In this document: piece by piece, positions 17,572-25,300 of the stretch
Position numbering within the stretch: position 1 is the stretch's first letter
How the letters are laid out: every line of letters begins with the position of its first letter
The notes under the pieces: generated by a model
The model's input: the letters and a program-made list of their open reading frames with translations, nothing else
What the model was told of the DNA's origin: nothing
Database searches by the model: none
Program-made: the position numbers and the translations under genes
Assembly: GCA_027019165.1 (NCBI GenBank)
Contig: JALUXC010000002.1
Coordinates: 372,001-436,000, forward strand
DNA length: 64,000 bases
Direction: 5' to 3'
DNA from: Pseudophaeobacter sp.
Lineage (GTDB): Bacteria > Pseudomonadota > Alphaproteobacteria > Rhodobacterales > Rhodobacteraceae

Positions 17572-17958
17572 ATGAGCTTGAAAGACAATCTGCGCGTTAT
17601 GGTTGTGGACGATATGTCGACAAGCCGAGGGATCCTGACGCAGTCCTTGGACGAACTGGGCATCAAGAACTATATGGTGGAAAACAACGGGCAATCCGCG
17701 TTTCAGAAAATGACGAAAACGCCTGTGCACCTCGTGCTGTCTGACTACAATATGCCTGGCATGGACGGCCTTGGCCTTCTGCAGGCTGTACGCGGGCACC
17801 AGGTCACTCAGCGCGTCGGGTTCATCCTGGTTACAGGGAAACCGACTCCTGAGATCATCGAAGTCGGCAAAAAGCTCGGGCTGAACAACATTGTACGCAA
17901 GCCGTTCACCGTCGCGACAATGAAGCAGGCCATCGAACAAGTGGTTGGACGCCTGTAA
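17572..17958 (+). CDS. cheY2: CheY response regulator (second copy, probable motor-binding form)
   Basis: Single-domain receiver of 128 residues. Asp13/Asp14 (VVDDMSTSRG), phospho-acceptor Asp58 (VLSDYNMPGMDG), Thr88 (ILVTGKP) and Lys110 (VRKPF) are all present. In alphaproteobacteria with two CheY proteins the one encoded late in the operon usually binds the flagellar motor, while the early one drains phosphate; the same order holds here. The gene for the CheT-like protein follows two bases after its stop. Confidence 0.92.
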   Translation: MSLKDNLRVMVVDDMSTSRGILTQSLDELGIKNYMVENNGQSAFQKMTKTPVHLVLSDYNMPGMDGLGLLQAVRGHQVTQRVGFILVTGKPTPEIIEVGKKLGLNNIVRKPFTVATMKQAIEQVVGRL

Positions 17959-17960
17959 TC

Positions 17961-18293
17961 ATGAAGCATCCCGACAAAGCCCTGAGAGATCTCTGCGCCA
18001 TTTCCTCTTGGGAAATGCAGCAGCTGAAGGCAAAGATTCAAGAGTTAGAAGACGTTGCGTTAACGGTTCTGGAGCGCGGAACGCGCCCAACCAGCCAAGA
18101 GCTAAAAGCACTGCAGGATTTTGATCTGGTCATCCAGACACTTTCAGGTTTGTCGGGTTTCTATGACCGGGTTGAAGACCAGATCAATGCATCTGGTCCC
18201 GCCGATCTTCCTGCTGCGGCAAAAGGCGTAACGTTGGAAAAACTGCGTGAACGGCTATTGGCCCCCGGGGACTTGCACAAGCAAAGTGCCTAA
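17961..18293 (+). CDS. cheT: CheT-like protein with DxxxQ phosphatase motif
   Basis: An all-helical, charged protein of 110 residues. Residues 49-60 read KALQDFDLVIQT, which places Asp55 and Gln59 in the DxxxQ spacing used by the CheZ phosphatase (Asp143, Gln147 in E. coli) and by the recently described CheT of S. meliloti, a protein of similar size encoded at the end of its che operon. CheT dephosphorylates a CheY and binds CheR. Position, length and motif agree, but overall similarity is low in this family and was judged by eye. Last gene of the operon, followed by a terminator. Confidence 0.7.
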   Translation: MKHPDKALRDLCAISSWEMQQLKAKIQELEDVALTVLERGTRPTSQELKALQDFDLVIQTLSGLSGFYDRVEDQINASGPADLPAAAKGVTLEKLRERLLAPGDLHKQSA

Positions 18294-18297
18294 CCAG

Positions 18298-18330
18298 AGT
18301 GCCGCCCTTTTGGGCGGCGCTTTTGCTTTT
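18298..18330 (+). terminator. Terminator of the cheS-cheT operon
   Basis: GCCGCCC (18301-18307) pairs perfectly with GGGCGGC (18312-18318) around a TTTT loop, extendable by three further pairs including one G-U, and is followed by GCTTTTGCTTTT. It starts five bases after the cheT stop. Confidence 0.88.
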
Positions 18331-18698
18331 GGATCCGGAATGGGAAACATCTGCAGTCATCGCAAGATCAACCCCGTTTCCTGCCAGCACTGTCAAACTC
18401 ATTGCGAATCGCGCGGTGGAGCCGCTCTCATGACCGGCTAGAGATCTCGGATCACCCCGGCGTCACATACGTCAAAAATCCGGCTTTGGCCATCGCGATC
18501 CACACAATGGAACAGATGCCAAGCAATTGGTCTGTTTCACTCGCTTCTCATTCAAACCGACATATGACCCAGGCTCGCAACAACGGCCGCCCTACAACCT
18601 TTCTTTTTCTGCAGTCTCTTGCACGCATGGGTCTTTCAGGGACCGCAAGAACCAAATTGTATTTTTTACTACGTCACCCCTGCCAAGACGCAGACGCC
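18331..18698. other. Non-coding stretch between che operon and iclR
   Basis: About 370 bases between the che terminator and the convergent end of the IclR gene. Open frames here show no family features and no ribosome sites. I see no hairpin, repeat or RNA gene that I could defend. Confidence 0.5.
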
Positions 18699-19472
18699 TC
18701 ACGTCAGCTCGGACAGTCTTTGCGCCCCCAGACGCAGCGCAGGTAGTCGTTCCACAAGACACATCAGGCTGCAACGTTGCACCGGTGCATGCACAGACAG
18801 CGTTGCCAACAGCCTGTCACTTCGGTCCCACACCGGAACGGCAACCGCGACCATTCCAGAGATGAATTCTTCATCGTCCGTTGAGTAACCTCTTGCACGG
18901 ATAGCATCCACTTCGGTCAAAAGCGCATCTGGGTCCGTGAGCGTCTTTGGCGTCGTCGCTTCCAGCGGGTGTGATCGAACAACCGCTTCAAGGGCCTTGG
19001 GTTTCAGCGAAGAGAGGTACATCTTGCCGCTTGCCGTGCAATGGAAGGGCACCTGGGTGCCAATCGGCAGCTGTATGCGAAGCGGCCACTTGGTTTCGAC
19101 CCTGTCGAGATAGATCATCCCTTCCCGGTCTGCTGCCGCAAGGTTGCAGGTCTCGCCCAGCTCTTCGGCAATGCCTTTCAGAATGCTGAGCCGCGCGGTG
19201 CGCAGGTGTTCGGACGACATTGTGTCCAGCGCCATCTGGCGCAGGCGCGGCCCCGGCCCAAAGGCCCGCCCATCAAGATCGCGTTGCAGGAACCCTTCGG
19301 CCTCGGCTGTCTGGATCAGCCGATGCACGGTCGGTTTGGGCAAACCCAGCTCTTCGATCAGATCTGCCGGTCGCACTGCGATCCCACGTGCAACGACAAC
19401 CTCCAGCAGTCGCAGCAGCCGGAGGTTGGTGGGGATCTGTCCGTCTTGCTTTTCCGATGCGTCTTCTGCCAT
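18699..19472 (-). CDS. IclR family transcriptional regulator
   Basis: DNA-binding regulator of 257 residues. The N-terminal winged helix (PADLIEELGLPKPTVHRLIQTAEAEGFLQRD) is followed by the IclR effector domain with RVETKWPLRIQLPIGTQVPFHCTASGKMYL and GYSTDDEEFISGMVAVAVPV. It is encoded 12 bases after dctM in the same direction, so it is probably co-transcribed with the TRAP genes and controls them and the divergent GMC oxidoreductase. A candidate operator lies at 22925-22939. Confidence 0.92.
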   Translation of the reverse strand: MAEDASEKQDGQIPTNLRLLRLLEVVVARGIAVRPADLIEELGLPKPTVHRLIQTAEAEGFLQRDLDGRAFGPGPRLRQMALDTMSSEHLRTARLSILKGIAEELGETCNLAAADREGMIYLDRVETKWPLRIQLPIGTQVPFHCTASGKMYLSSLKPKALEAVVRSHPLEATTPKTLTDPDALLTEVDAIRARGYSTDDEEFISGMVAVAVPVWDRSDRLLATLSVHAPVQRCSLMCLVERLPALRLGAQRLSELT

Positions 19473-19484
19473 CGCCCATCCGCG

Positions 19485-20843
19485 CTATTTGTTTGGCAGC
19501 AGCACCAAGGCAAAGTCGGGCACAAGGGAAACCAAAAGCCAAACCCCGATAAGTGCTGCAAGATAGGGCACCGTATAGCGGAGCAGTCTGAAATACGGAA
19601 CACCGGTTACCCCTGACGCCACATAGAGGTTGAGCCCATAGGGCGGCGTGATGAACCCGATGGAGGCGCCAACCAGGAAGATGACCGAGAAATGGATCGG
19701 ATCGATTCCCACAGAGGCCGCAATCGGGGCAAGGATCGGCGCAAGGATGATCGTGACCGGAAGGCTCTCCAGCACCATACCGGAAAAGAAGACGATAACC
19801 ATCGAGGTGAACAGGACAGCGTGATAACCGCCCATCGAGGTCACGAACCCGCCGATGACCTGCTGCGCCCCCAATAGCGACAGGATCTGCTGCATCACCA
19901 CCGAGATGGCGATGAGGGGCGCAAGAATGCCGGTGATCTGTGCCGATCGCACCACGATGGACGGGATCTGCAAAGGCGTGAACCCTTCCACCACCAGCAT
20001 TTCTGCAAAGGATTTCTCCTGCCAGGTTTTGTCTGTCTTGCCCCCCATCATGCGGGTCACAATCCAAGACAGAACTCCGGCGATAACGCAGAACCCAACG
20101 GTCACGCCTGCGGCCTCGGTCGGGGAAAATTTGCCCGTGTAGATCCCCCACAGCACCAGACCGATGGCAAAGAAGCCAAGCCAGGCGCCAAAGGCCGTCT
20201 TGAGCACTCGGGTCATCTGCAAGGGGATCAGGTGCCCCCAGCCGTTGCGGCGGCAGATGATCCAGCAGGCCAGCTGCATACCGATGACCATCATCGCGCC
20301 GGGCAGGATCCCGGCCACGAACAGGTCCGAGATTGGCAAATTCATCAGGAACCCGTAGACGATGAAAATGATCGACGGCGGGATGATGATGCCAACTGTC
20401 CCGCCCGCCGCTGCGGTCGCCGCCGAAAAGCGCTCGTCATAGCCGCCCTTGACCATTTCCGGGTGCAGCATCGAGCCGATGGTGGCGGTGGTGGCCGAGT
20501 TGGATCCCGAAATCGCGGCAAACAGCCCACAGGCCCCGAGCGAGGCCATGGCCAGCCCGCCGCGCATCCAACCCAGACAGGCATAGGCAAAGTCAGAAAG
20601 CCTGCGCGCGATGCCGGACTGGTTGATCAGATCTCCGGTCAGGATGAACAGCGGCATCGCCAAAAGGGCAAACCCCTTGTTGAAGACATTCAGCAGCTCA
20701 GCCCCCATATTATCAAGCGTCAGCCCCAGCACGAAAGAGCAGCCAATCACCCAATAGGCGATGACCAAAAGCACCGGCACCCCCAGCATGAACAGGAAGG
20801 TGACCCCCAGCGAGATCAGCGTGACCCAGGTTCCGTCCGTCAT
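19485..20843 (-). CDS. dctM: TRAP transporter large permease subunit
   Basis: Large membrane subunit (452 residues) of a sodium-driven TRAP importer, with about twelve hydrophobic segments including GVPVLLVIAYWVIGCSFVLGL and GITPPYG-like motifs (GFITPPYGLNLYVASGV) near the C-terminus. SGSNSATTATIGSMLHPEM is the conserved DctM core. The start at 20843 (MTDGTWVTLISLG) is chosen because the upstream extension has the composition of dctQ in another frame. Its start overlaps the dctQ stop by one base (TGATG). Confidence 0.94.
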   Translation of the reverse strand: MTDGTWVTLISLGVTFLFMLGVPVLLVIAYWVIGCSFVLGLTLDNMGAELLNVFNKGFALLAMPLFILTGDLINQSGIARRLSDFAYACLGWMRGGLAMASLGACGLFAAISGSNSATTATIGSMLHPEMVKGGYDERFSAATAAAGGTVGIIIPPSIIFIVYGFLMNLPISDLFVAGILPGAMMVIGMQLACWIICRRNGWGHLIPLQMTRVLKTAFGAWLGFFAIGLVLWGIYTGKFSPTEAAGVTVGFCVIAGVLSWIVTRMMGGKTDKTWQEKSFAEMLVVEGFTPLQIPSIVVRSAQITGILAPLIAISVVMQQILSLLGAQQVIGGFVTSMGGYHAVLFTSMVIVFFSGMVLESLPVTIILAPILAPIAASVGIDPIHFSVIFLVGASIGFITPPYGLNLYVASGVTGVPYFRLLRYTVPYLAALIGVWLLVSLVPDFALVLLPNK

Positions 20844-21511
20844 CACGTATCTCCTCCGATCACGGCTTGCTGGATCATGGGCCGTCCATTGCGGAAATTG
20901 CTGATATCGTCCCAGAGGTTTTCGAACACCCGCGCGATCATCATCACAAAGGCAAGGGGCGCGGTGATCAGGAACCACCATTGCATCACGCTGTCGGTGC
21001 CCAGAACGATCTGAAAATTGGAGGCAGACAGGGCCGTCATCCGTGTTGTGGTCACAAAGACGATAACGGCGAACCCGAACCAGAGGGCCGCATCCAGCAC
21101 GAGACAGGCCAATTGCCCGGCACGGGGCATGGCCATGCGAAACTCGATAAAGCTCAGATGGGTGCGCAGCCTGACGTTAAAGGCCGCGCCAAACCAGGCC
21201 ATGATCATGAACAAAAGGGGCGGGATAGTAGTGGACCAGGGTTGCTGGTTCTTGAAAACGAAGCGGTCGATCACCCCCCAAAAGATGATCAGGGCAATGG
21301 CCAGATAACTCCAGACCATGACGGTGCGCTCCAGATGGCGATCCAGAAGCGGCACCAGACGGTAAAGCCCCATGACCAGCAGCCCGCCAAATATGGCCAC
21401 CGCTGTGCCAGCAACCCAGGCGGCATTGCCCTCCAGCGCATTGCGAATTTCCCAACTGTCTTGCGACGCAAAGGCGGCGACAATGTCGCCAATGTCCGAC
21501 CAGACCTGCAT
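20843..21511 (-). CDS. dctQ: TRAP transporter small permease subunit
   Basis: Small membrane subunit of the TRAP importer, 222 residues with four main hydrophobic segments. The RTHLSFIEFRMAMPR stretch after the second pair of helices corresponds to the RxDV/HIxVxxF-type motif of DctQ proteins. A GGGAGGA ribosome site lies six bases before the ATG. It is longer than a minimal DctQ because of about 40 extra N-terminal residues. Lies between dctP and dctM. Confidence 0.9.
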   Translation of the reverse strand: MQVWSDIGDIVAAFASQDSWEIRNALEGNAAWVAGTAVAIFGGLLVMGLYRLVPLLDRHLERTVMVWSYLAIALIIFWGVIDRFVFKNQQPWSTTIPPLLFMIMAWFGAAFNVRLRTHLSFIEFRMAMPRAGQLACLVLDAALWFGFAVIVFVTTTRMTALSASNFQIVLGTDSVMQWWFLITAPLAFVMMIARVFENLWDDISNFRNGRPMIQQAVIGGDT

Positions 21512-21561
21512 GTCTTCCTCCCAGAATTAGCCGCCGACAGCCTCCACTCTGCCGGGACGAC

Positions 21562-21591
21562 AGGGGCGGCGCAGTCCTTGGCGCCGCCCCT
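21562..21591 (-). promoter_or_regulatory. Intercistronic hairpin between dctP and dctQ
   Basis: AGGGGCGGCGC (21562-21572) and GCGCCGCCCCT (21581-21591) form a perfect 11-bp stem with an 8-base loop. On the minus-strand message no U-tract follows it, so it is more likely an mRNA 3-prime stabiliser or partial attenuator that favours dctP expression than a full terminator. Confidence 0.7.
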
Positions 21592-21619
21592 CTTCTCCTC
21601 TACTCAGGTTCGGTCTGGC

Positions 21620-22852
21620 TCACCCTTTCCACCAGCGGCGCGGCTCCACGTTTTCGGGCTTCATGTCTTTTTCGACTTCCCGCGCAATGGTGTAGATTTC
21701 CTGATAGGTGTCGATGCCGCCTGCCCATTTGTTGAGACGATCCCGCCACTGTTCCCACAATTGCGGCTGGAACTCGGGCGAGCACATTTCCTCGGCCATG
21801 CGGATTTCGCTTTCCGGCAGGAAGGCGGGGCGCACGTCGTTTTCCACAAAGATGGTGCCCGGCAGCTGCGGGTCCGAGAAACCGACTGTCTTGACCAGTG
21901 CCGCCTCGTTTGCGGCCTGAACATGAGCCTGCGCCCAATAGGCGCTCTCCATCACGGCGTCCTGCAGATAGCCTTCCAAGCCGTCAAAGACCTTGGCGGA
22001 CATCGAGGTATGCTCGGTCCCGCAGAAGAACTTGAGATCAACGGACTGGCTGACCACCGGCGACATATTGGCATAGGCCACGGCAGAGGCCCAGGTTTCC
22101 GCCCCATCAATCAGCCCCTGTTTCAACCCATCGAGCGTCTCTTCCCAGGCCACCGGCACCGGATTGAGGTTCAGCGCCTTCATGGCAATCCGCCCCAGCT
22201 GGGTGCCGGTCACGCGGTTCTTGGTGCCAAAGAGCTGCTCCAGCTTGGTGACGGTAGGCTTGTCCTGCCAGCCAAGACCCAGCTGAATCCCGCGCAGCTC
22301 ACAATGGCTGAACAGGAATTTGAGGCCATGCCGCTTTTCCAGCGGATCGCGCAGGATCTCCTGGCTTTTTGGATGGTAGAGGAAGTGATACTGCGACGCG
22401 CGGCCCGGGAACATGAAGGCATAGTCCAAAACGTTCAGATAGGGCGCGCCGCCGGCAGAGTTCTGGGTCGAGGCCGCATAGATATCGACGATGCCCTGCT
22501 GGGTTTTTTCCACACAGCTCAGCTGCCCGCAGATCTGGTTGTCACCGATAAACTCGATGCGGATCTCCCCATCCGTCCGCGCCTCAAGGTCTCGGGCAAA
22601 CTCCAGGGCCCCTGCCCGTTCGATCAAGAGATTGCGCGCGTTAAAGCCTGCAGCACCAAACTTTAGCGTGTGTTTTGCAGGCTTGGAAAAGCGCCTCTCA
22701 TAGGTCGATTCTGCCGCAGCGGCGAGGCTGGCCAGACTCATGGCCCCACCAAAGCTGCCGGCAGCCAACAGCGTCGAGCTCATCCCGTAAGTCCCTGCAA
22801 CGCGGAACAAATCGCGCCGCGTTATGCGGCTCAAATTCTTTGAAAGTCCCAT
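21620..22852 (-). CDS. dctP: TRAP transporter substrate-binding protein
   Basis: Periplasmic binding protein of a TRAP importer, 410 residues. The N-terminus contains SRITRRDLFRVAG, a twin-arginine export signal, followed by an alanine-rich segment. The body has DctP landmarks such as ELRGIQLGLGWQDKPTV, KALNLNPVPVAWEETLDGLKQGLIDGAE and a C-terminal FLPESEIRMAEEM. The ATG at 22852 has an ideal GGGAGGA site; the upstream frame extension is discarded. The substrate cannot be named; the divergent GMC alcohol oxidase suggests an alcohol or polyol-like compound. Confidence 0.92.
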   Translation of the reverse strand: MGLSKNLSRITRRDLFRVAGTYGMSSTLLAAGSFGGAMSLASLAAAAESTYERRFSKPAKHTLKFGAAGFNARNLLIERAGALEFARDLEARTDGEIRIEFIGDNQICGQLSCVEKTQQGIVDIYAASTQNSAGGAPYLNVLDYAFMFPGRASQYHFLYHPKSQEILRDPLEKRHGLKFLFSHCELRGIQLGLGWQDKPTVTKLEQLFGTKNRVTGTQLGRIAMKALNLNPVPVAWEETLDGLKQGLIDGAETWASAVAYANMSPVVSQSVDLKFFCGTEHTSMSAKVFDGLEGYLQDAVMESAYWAQAHVQAANEAALVKTVGFSDPQLPGTIFVENDVRPAFLPESEIRMAEEMCSPEFQPQLWEQWRDRLNKWAGGIDTYQEIYTIAREVEKDMKPENVEPRRWWKG

Positions 22853-22924
22853 GCTTATCCTCCCTGATCGCATTATTGAGACACTGTGTATCAAAAAAGG
22901 CTAGCTTGCTTTAGCCATCCTGTA

Positions 22925-22939
22925 TAGAAAATTTTTCCA
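22925..22939. promoter_or_regulatory. Candidate IclR operator between dctP and the GMC gene
   Basis: TAGAAAATTTTTCCA is one mismatch from the perfect palindrome TGGAAAATTTTTCCA, close in form to known IclR-family boxes (TGGAAA-type half-sites). It lies between the divergent starts of dctP (22852) and the GMC oxidoreductase (22962), where a regulator could control both. Confidence 0.4.
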
Positions 22940-22961
22940 CGGAGAGTCGGGAGGGACGGTC

Positions 22962-24560
22962 TTGGAGGCTGATTTCATTGTAGTGGGTGCCGGATCCGCA
23001 GGCTGCGTGATCGCCAATAGATTGAGCGAAAACCCAAAAAACAAGGTTGTCCTGCTTGAGGCCGGAGGAAAGGACACGAACCCCTGGATCCATGTCCCGG
23101 TCGGCTATTTCAAAACCATGCACAACCCGTCTGTCGACTGGTGCTACAAAACCGAACCCGATCCGGGCCTGAACGGGCGCTCTATCGACTGGCCGCGCGG
23201 CAAGGTGCTGGGCGGGTCTTCGTCGCTGAACGGGCTTTTGTACGTGCGCGGCCAGAAAGAGGACTATGACCGCTGGCGCCAGATGGGAAACAGCGGCTGG
23301 GGCTGGGATGACGTTCTGCCACTCTTCAAACGATCAGAGGATCAGGAACGCGGCGAAGATGCCTTCCATGGCGTCGGCGGCCCGCTTTCGGTGTCGAACA
23401 TGCGCATTCAGCGCCCGATCTGCGATGCCTGGGTCGCCGCCGCGGTTGAGGCGGGCTATCCGTTCAACCCAGACTACAACGGGGCCGAGCAAGAAGGAGT
23501 CGGTTACTTCCAGCTCACCACACGCAACGGACGCCGCTGCAGCGCCGCCGTTGCTTTTCTGAAGCCCGCAAAGACCCGACCAAACCTGGAGATCGTCACA
23601 CGAGCGCTGGTGCAGCGCATCGATCTTGAGGGACGACGGGTCACTGGGGTGACCTATCTGGATGCAAGCGGAACTCCCCGCAGCATCATAGTCCGCAAGG
23701 AGGTCATCCTGTCAGCCGGAGCCATCAACTCGCCACAGACCTTGATGCTTTCTGGGATTGGCCCGGCAGAGCAGCTCAGGGAAAACGGCGTAACGCCGCT
23801 GGTGGATCTGGCGGGCGTAGGTCAGGCCCTGCAGGATCATCTGCAGGCGCGACTTGTGTTCAAATGTAAGGAACCCACACTGAACGATGAGGTGCGCAGC
23901 CTGTTCAACCAGGCCCGGATTGCGCTGAAATACGCTCTGTTCCGCTCTGGCCCGATGACAATGGCAGCAAGCCTTGCAACGGGGTTCATGAAAACCCGGC
24001 CCGATCTGGCAACCCCCGACATTCAGTTCCACGTTCAGCCCTGGTCCGCCGACAGCCCCGGCGAAGGCGTGCATCCGTTTTCGGCCTTCACCATGTCGGT
24101 TTGCCAGCTGCGCCCCGAAAGCCGGGGAGAAATCCGCCTGAATGGCCCTGATCCAAAGACCTATCCAAAGATCATACCGAACTACCTATCAACCGAGGCG
24201 GACTGCAGAACCATCGTGGACGGGGTCAATATCGCCCGCAAGATCGCACGGCATGCCCCCTTGGCCTCCAAAATCGCCGAAGAGTTCCGCCCGTCTTCCG
24301 ACCTTGCCATGGAGGACTATGAAGCAACTCTGGACTGGGCGCGCAGCAATTCAACTTCGATCTATCACCCGACGGGAACCTGCAAGATGGGACAGGGACC
24401 GGATGCGGTTGTTGGCGCAGATCTGCGCGTGCATGGCATTGAGGGTCTGCGGGTCGCAGATTGCTCAATCATGCCGGAAATCGTCTCGGGCAACACCAAT
24501 GCCCCCGCCATCATGATCGGGGAAAAGGCCAGTGATCTGATCCTTGAGGCCTCAGTGTAG
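22962..24560 (+). CDS. GMC family oxidoreductase (choline dehydrogenase-like)
   Basis: FAD-dependent alcohol oxidoreductase of 532 residues. The FAD-binding motif DFIVVGAGSAGCVIANRLSE opens the protein, the GMC signature 1 is GKVLGGSSSLNGLLYVRG, and signature 2 is GAINSPQTLMLSGIG. The C-terminal catalytic region has STSIYHPTGTCKMG and SGNTNAPAIMIGEK, with the active-site His/Asn pair. The start is TTG with a GGGAGGG site 6 bases before it. Divergent from dctPQM-iclR; it probably oxidises the compound brought in by that importer. Choline itself is possible, but betaine genes are not adjacent. Confidence 0.92.
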   Translation: MEADFIVVGAGSAGCVIANRLSENPKNKVVLLEAGGKDTNPWIHVPVGYFKTMHNPSVDWCYKTEPDPGLNGRSIDWPRGKVLGGSSSLNGLLYVRGQKEDYDRWRQMGNSGWGWDDVLPLFKRSEDQERGEDAFHGVGGPLSVSNMRIQRPICDAWVAAAVEAGYPFNPDYNGAEQEGVGYFQLTTRNGRRCSAAVAFLKPAKTRPNLEIVTRALVQRIDLEGRRVTGVTYLDASGTPRSIIVRKEVILSAGAINSPQTLMLSGIGPAEQLRENGVTPLVDLAGVGQALQDHLQARLVFKCKEPTLNDEVRSLFNQARIALKYALFRSGPMTMAASLATGFMKTRPDLATPDIQFHVQPWSADSPGEGVHPFSAFTMSVCQLRPESRGEIRLNGPDPKTYPKIIPNYLSTEADCRTIVDGVNIARKIARHAPLASKIAEEFRPSSDLAMEDYEATLDWARSNSTSIYHPTGTCKMGQGPDAVVGADLRVHGIEGLRVADCSIMPEIVSGNTNAPAIMIGEKASDLILEASV

Positions 24561-24566
24561 CGAAAA

Positions 24567-25202
24567 CTAGCGTGCTTTTGCCCCGATCGCCGCACTCAGG
24601 AACGCCTTCAAACCCGGCAGGAGTTTTCGCATCTTCGCCTCCCCCAGAACGCTGTGATAGGCACGGCCTTCGATCAGTTCGAGCACCATATGCGCCGCCT
24701 CTTCAGGGGATGTCGGTAAGTTGAAATCCCCGTTTTCCACGCCGCGTTGCAAAAGGCGTGTCAAGGCGGCGACCAGCGCCGCACGGTTTTTCCAGAACAG
24801 CTCTCCAAGGTCGTCCTTGCGAATGGCCTCACTGGTGATCTCGATGGTCAGGATCACGTTTTCAGGGGCTGCCAGGTATTTTGCGTAGACCCCAACGAAC
24901 TTTCCGAACCTTTTTGGCGCAGGGCCGTCCTTTTCGAGCAGCGCAATGAAAGGGTCCAGCTCCTGCCGCTCAAGCCGCGCGATTTCCAGGAGCACATCAT
25001 GCTTGCCCGGAAAATGGTTGTAGAGATTGCCAAGGCTCACCCCTGCCCGCGCCGCAATATCGCGCACGCCGGTCTGGTGAAACCCGGTCTCCAGAAAGCA
25101 CATCACCGCAGCCTCAAGGATTTTTTGCCTGCGCGCAGCCAAGGCCCTGTCACGTGAGTTTTGCGGCGAAGGATCTGATGGAGTGTTTGATTTCATTGCC
25201 AT
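24567..25202 (-). CDS. TetR family transcriptional regulator
   Basis: Repressor-type regulator of 211 residues. The N-terminal helix-turn-helix reads KILEAAVMCFLETGFHQTGVRDIAARAGVSLGNLYNHFPGKHDVLLEI, the standard TetR signature; the rest is a variable ligand-binding domain. It is divergent from the RND efflux genes with a perfect palindrome between them, so it probably represses the pump and itself until an inducing compound binds. It converges with the GMC gene, whose stop is six bases away. Confidence 0.93.
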   Translation of the reverse strand: MAMKSNTPSDPSPQNSRDRALAARRQKILEAAVMCFLETGFHQTGVRDIAARAGVSLGNLYNHFPGKHDVLLEIARLERQELDPFIALLEKDGPAPKRFGKFVGVYAKYLAAPENVILTIEITSEAIRKDDLGELFWKNRAALVAALTRLLQRGVENGDFNLPTSPEEAAHMVLELIEGRAYHSVLGEAKMRKLLPGLKAFLSAAIGAKAR

Positions 25203-25215
25203 CTACATATTGAAC

Positions 25216-25227
25216 GAACGATCGTTC
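25216..25227. promoter_or_regulatory. TetR-type operator upstream of tetR and the RND genes
   Basis: GAACGATCGTTC is a perfect 12-bp palindrome, preceded by a second GAAC half-site at 25212-25215. It lies 14 bases upstream of the tetR start and 74 bases upstream of the adaptor start, as expected for an autorepressed divergent pair. Confidence 0.65.
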
Positions 25228-25300
25228 ATTGTATATGCCATGTAGCCGCAGGTCGCAACACGCATTGCGATTCGAAGTTTCGACAACGGAAAGACACGCT

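Noticed and set aside
18402-18746. Possible small genes in the gap after the che operon
   Set aside because: No ribosome site, no recognisable domain, and the frames run into the convergent IclR gene.
20867-22666. 599-codon plus-strand open frame opposite dctQ and dctP
   Set aside because: Crosses two real minus-strand genes and their gap, with low-complexity His/Gly/Arg composition; a shadow.
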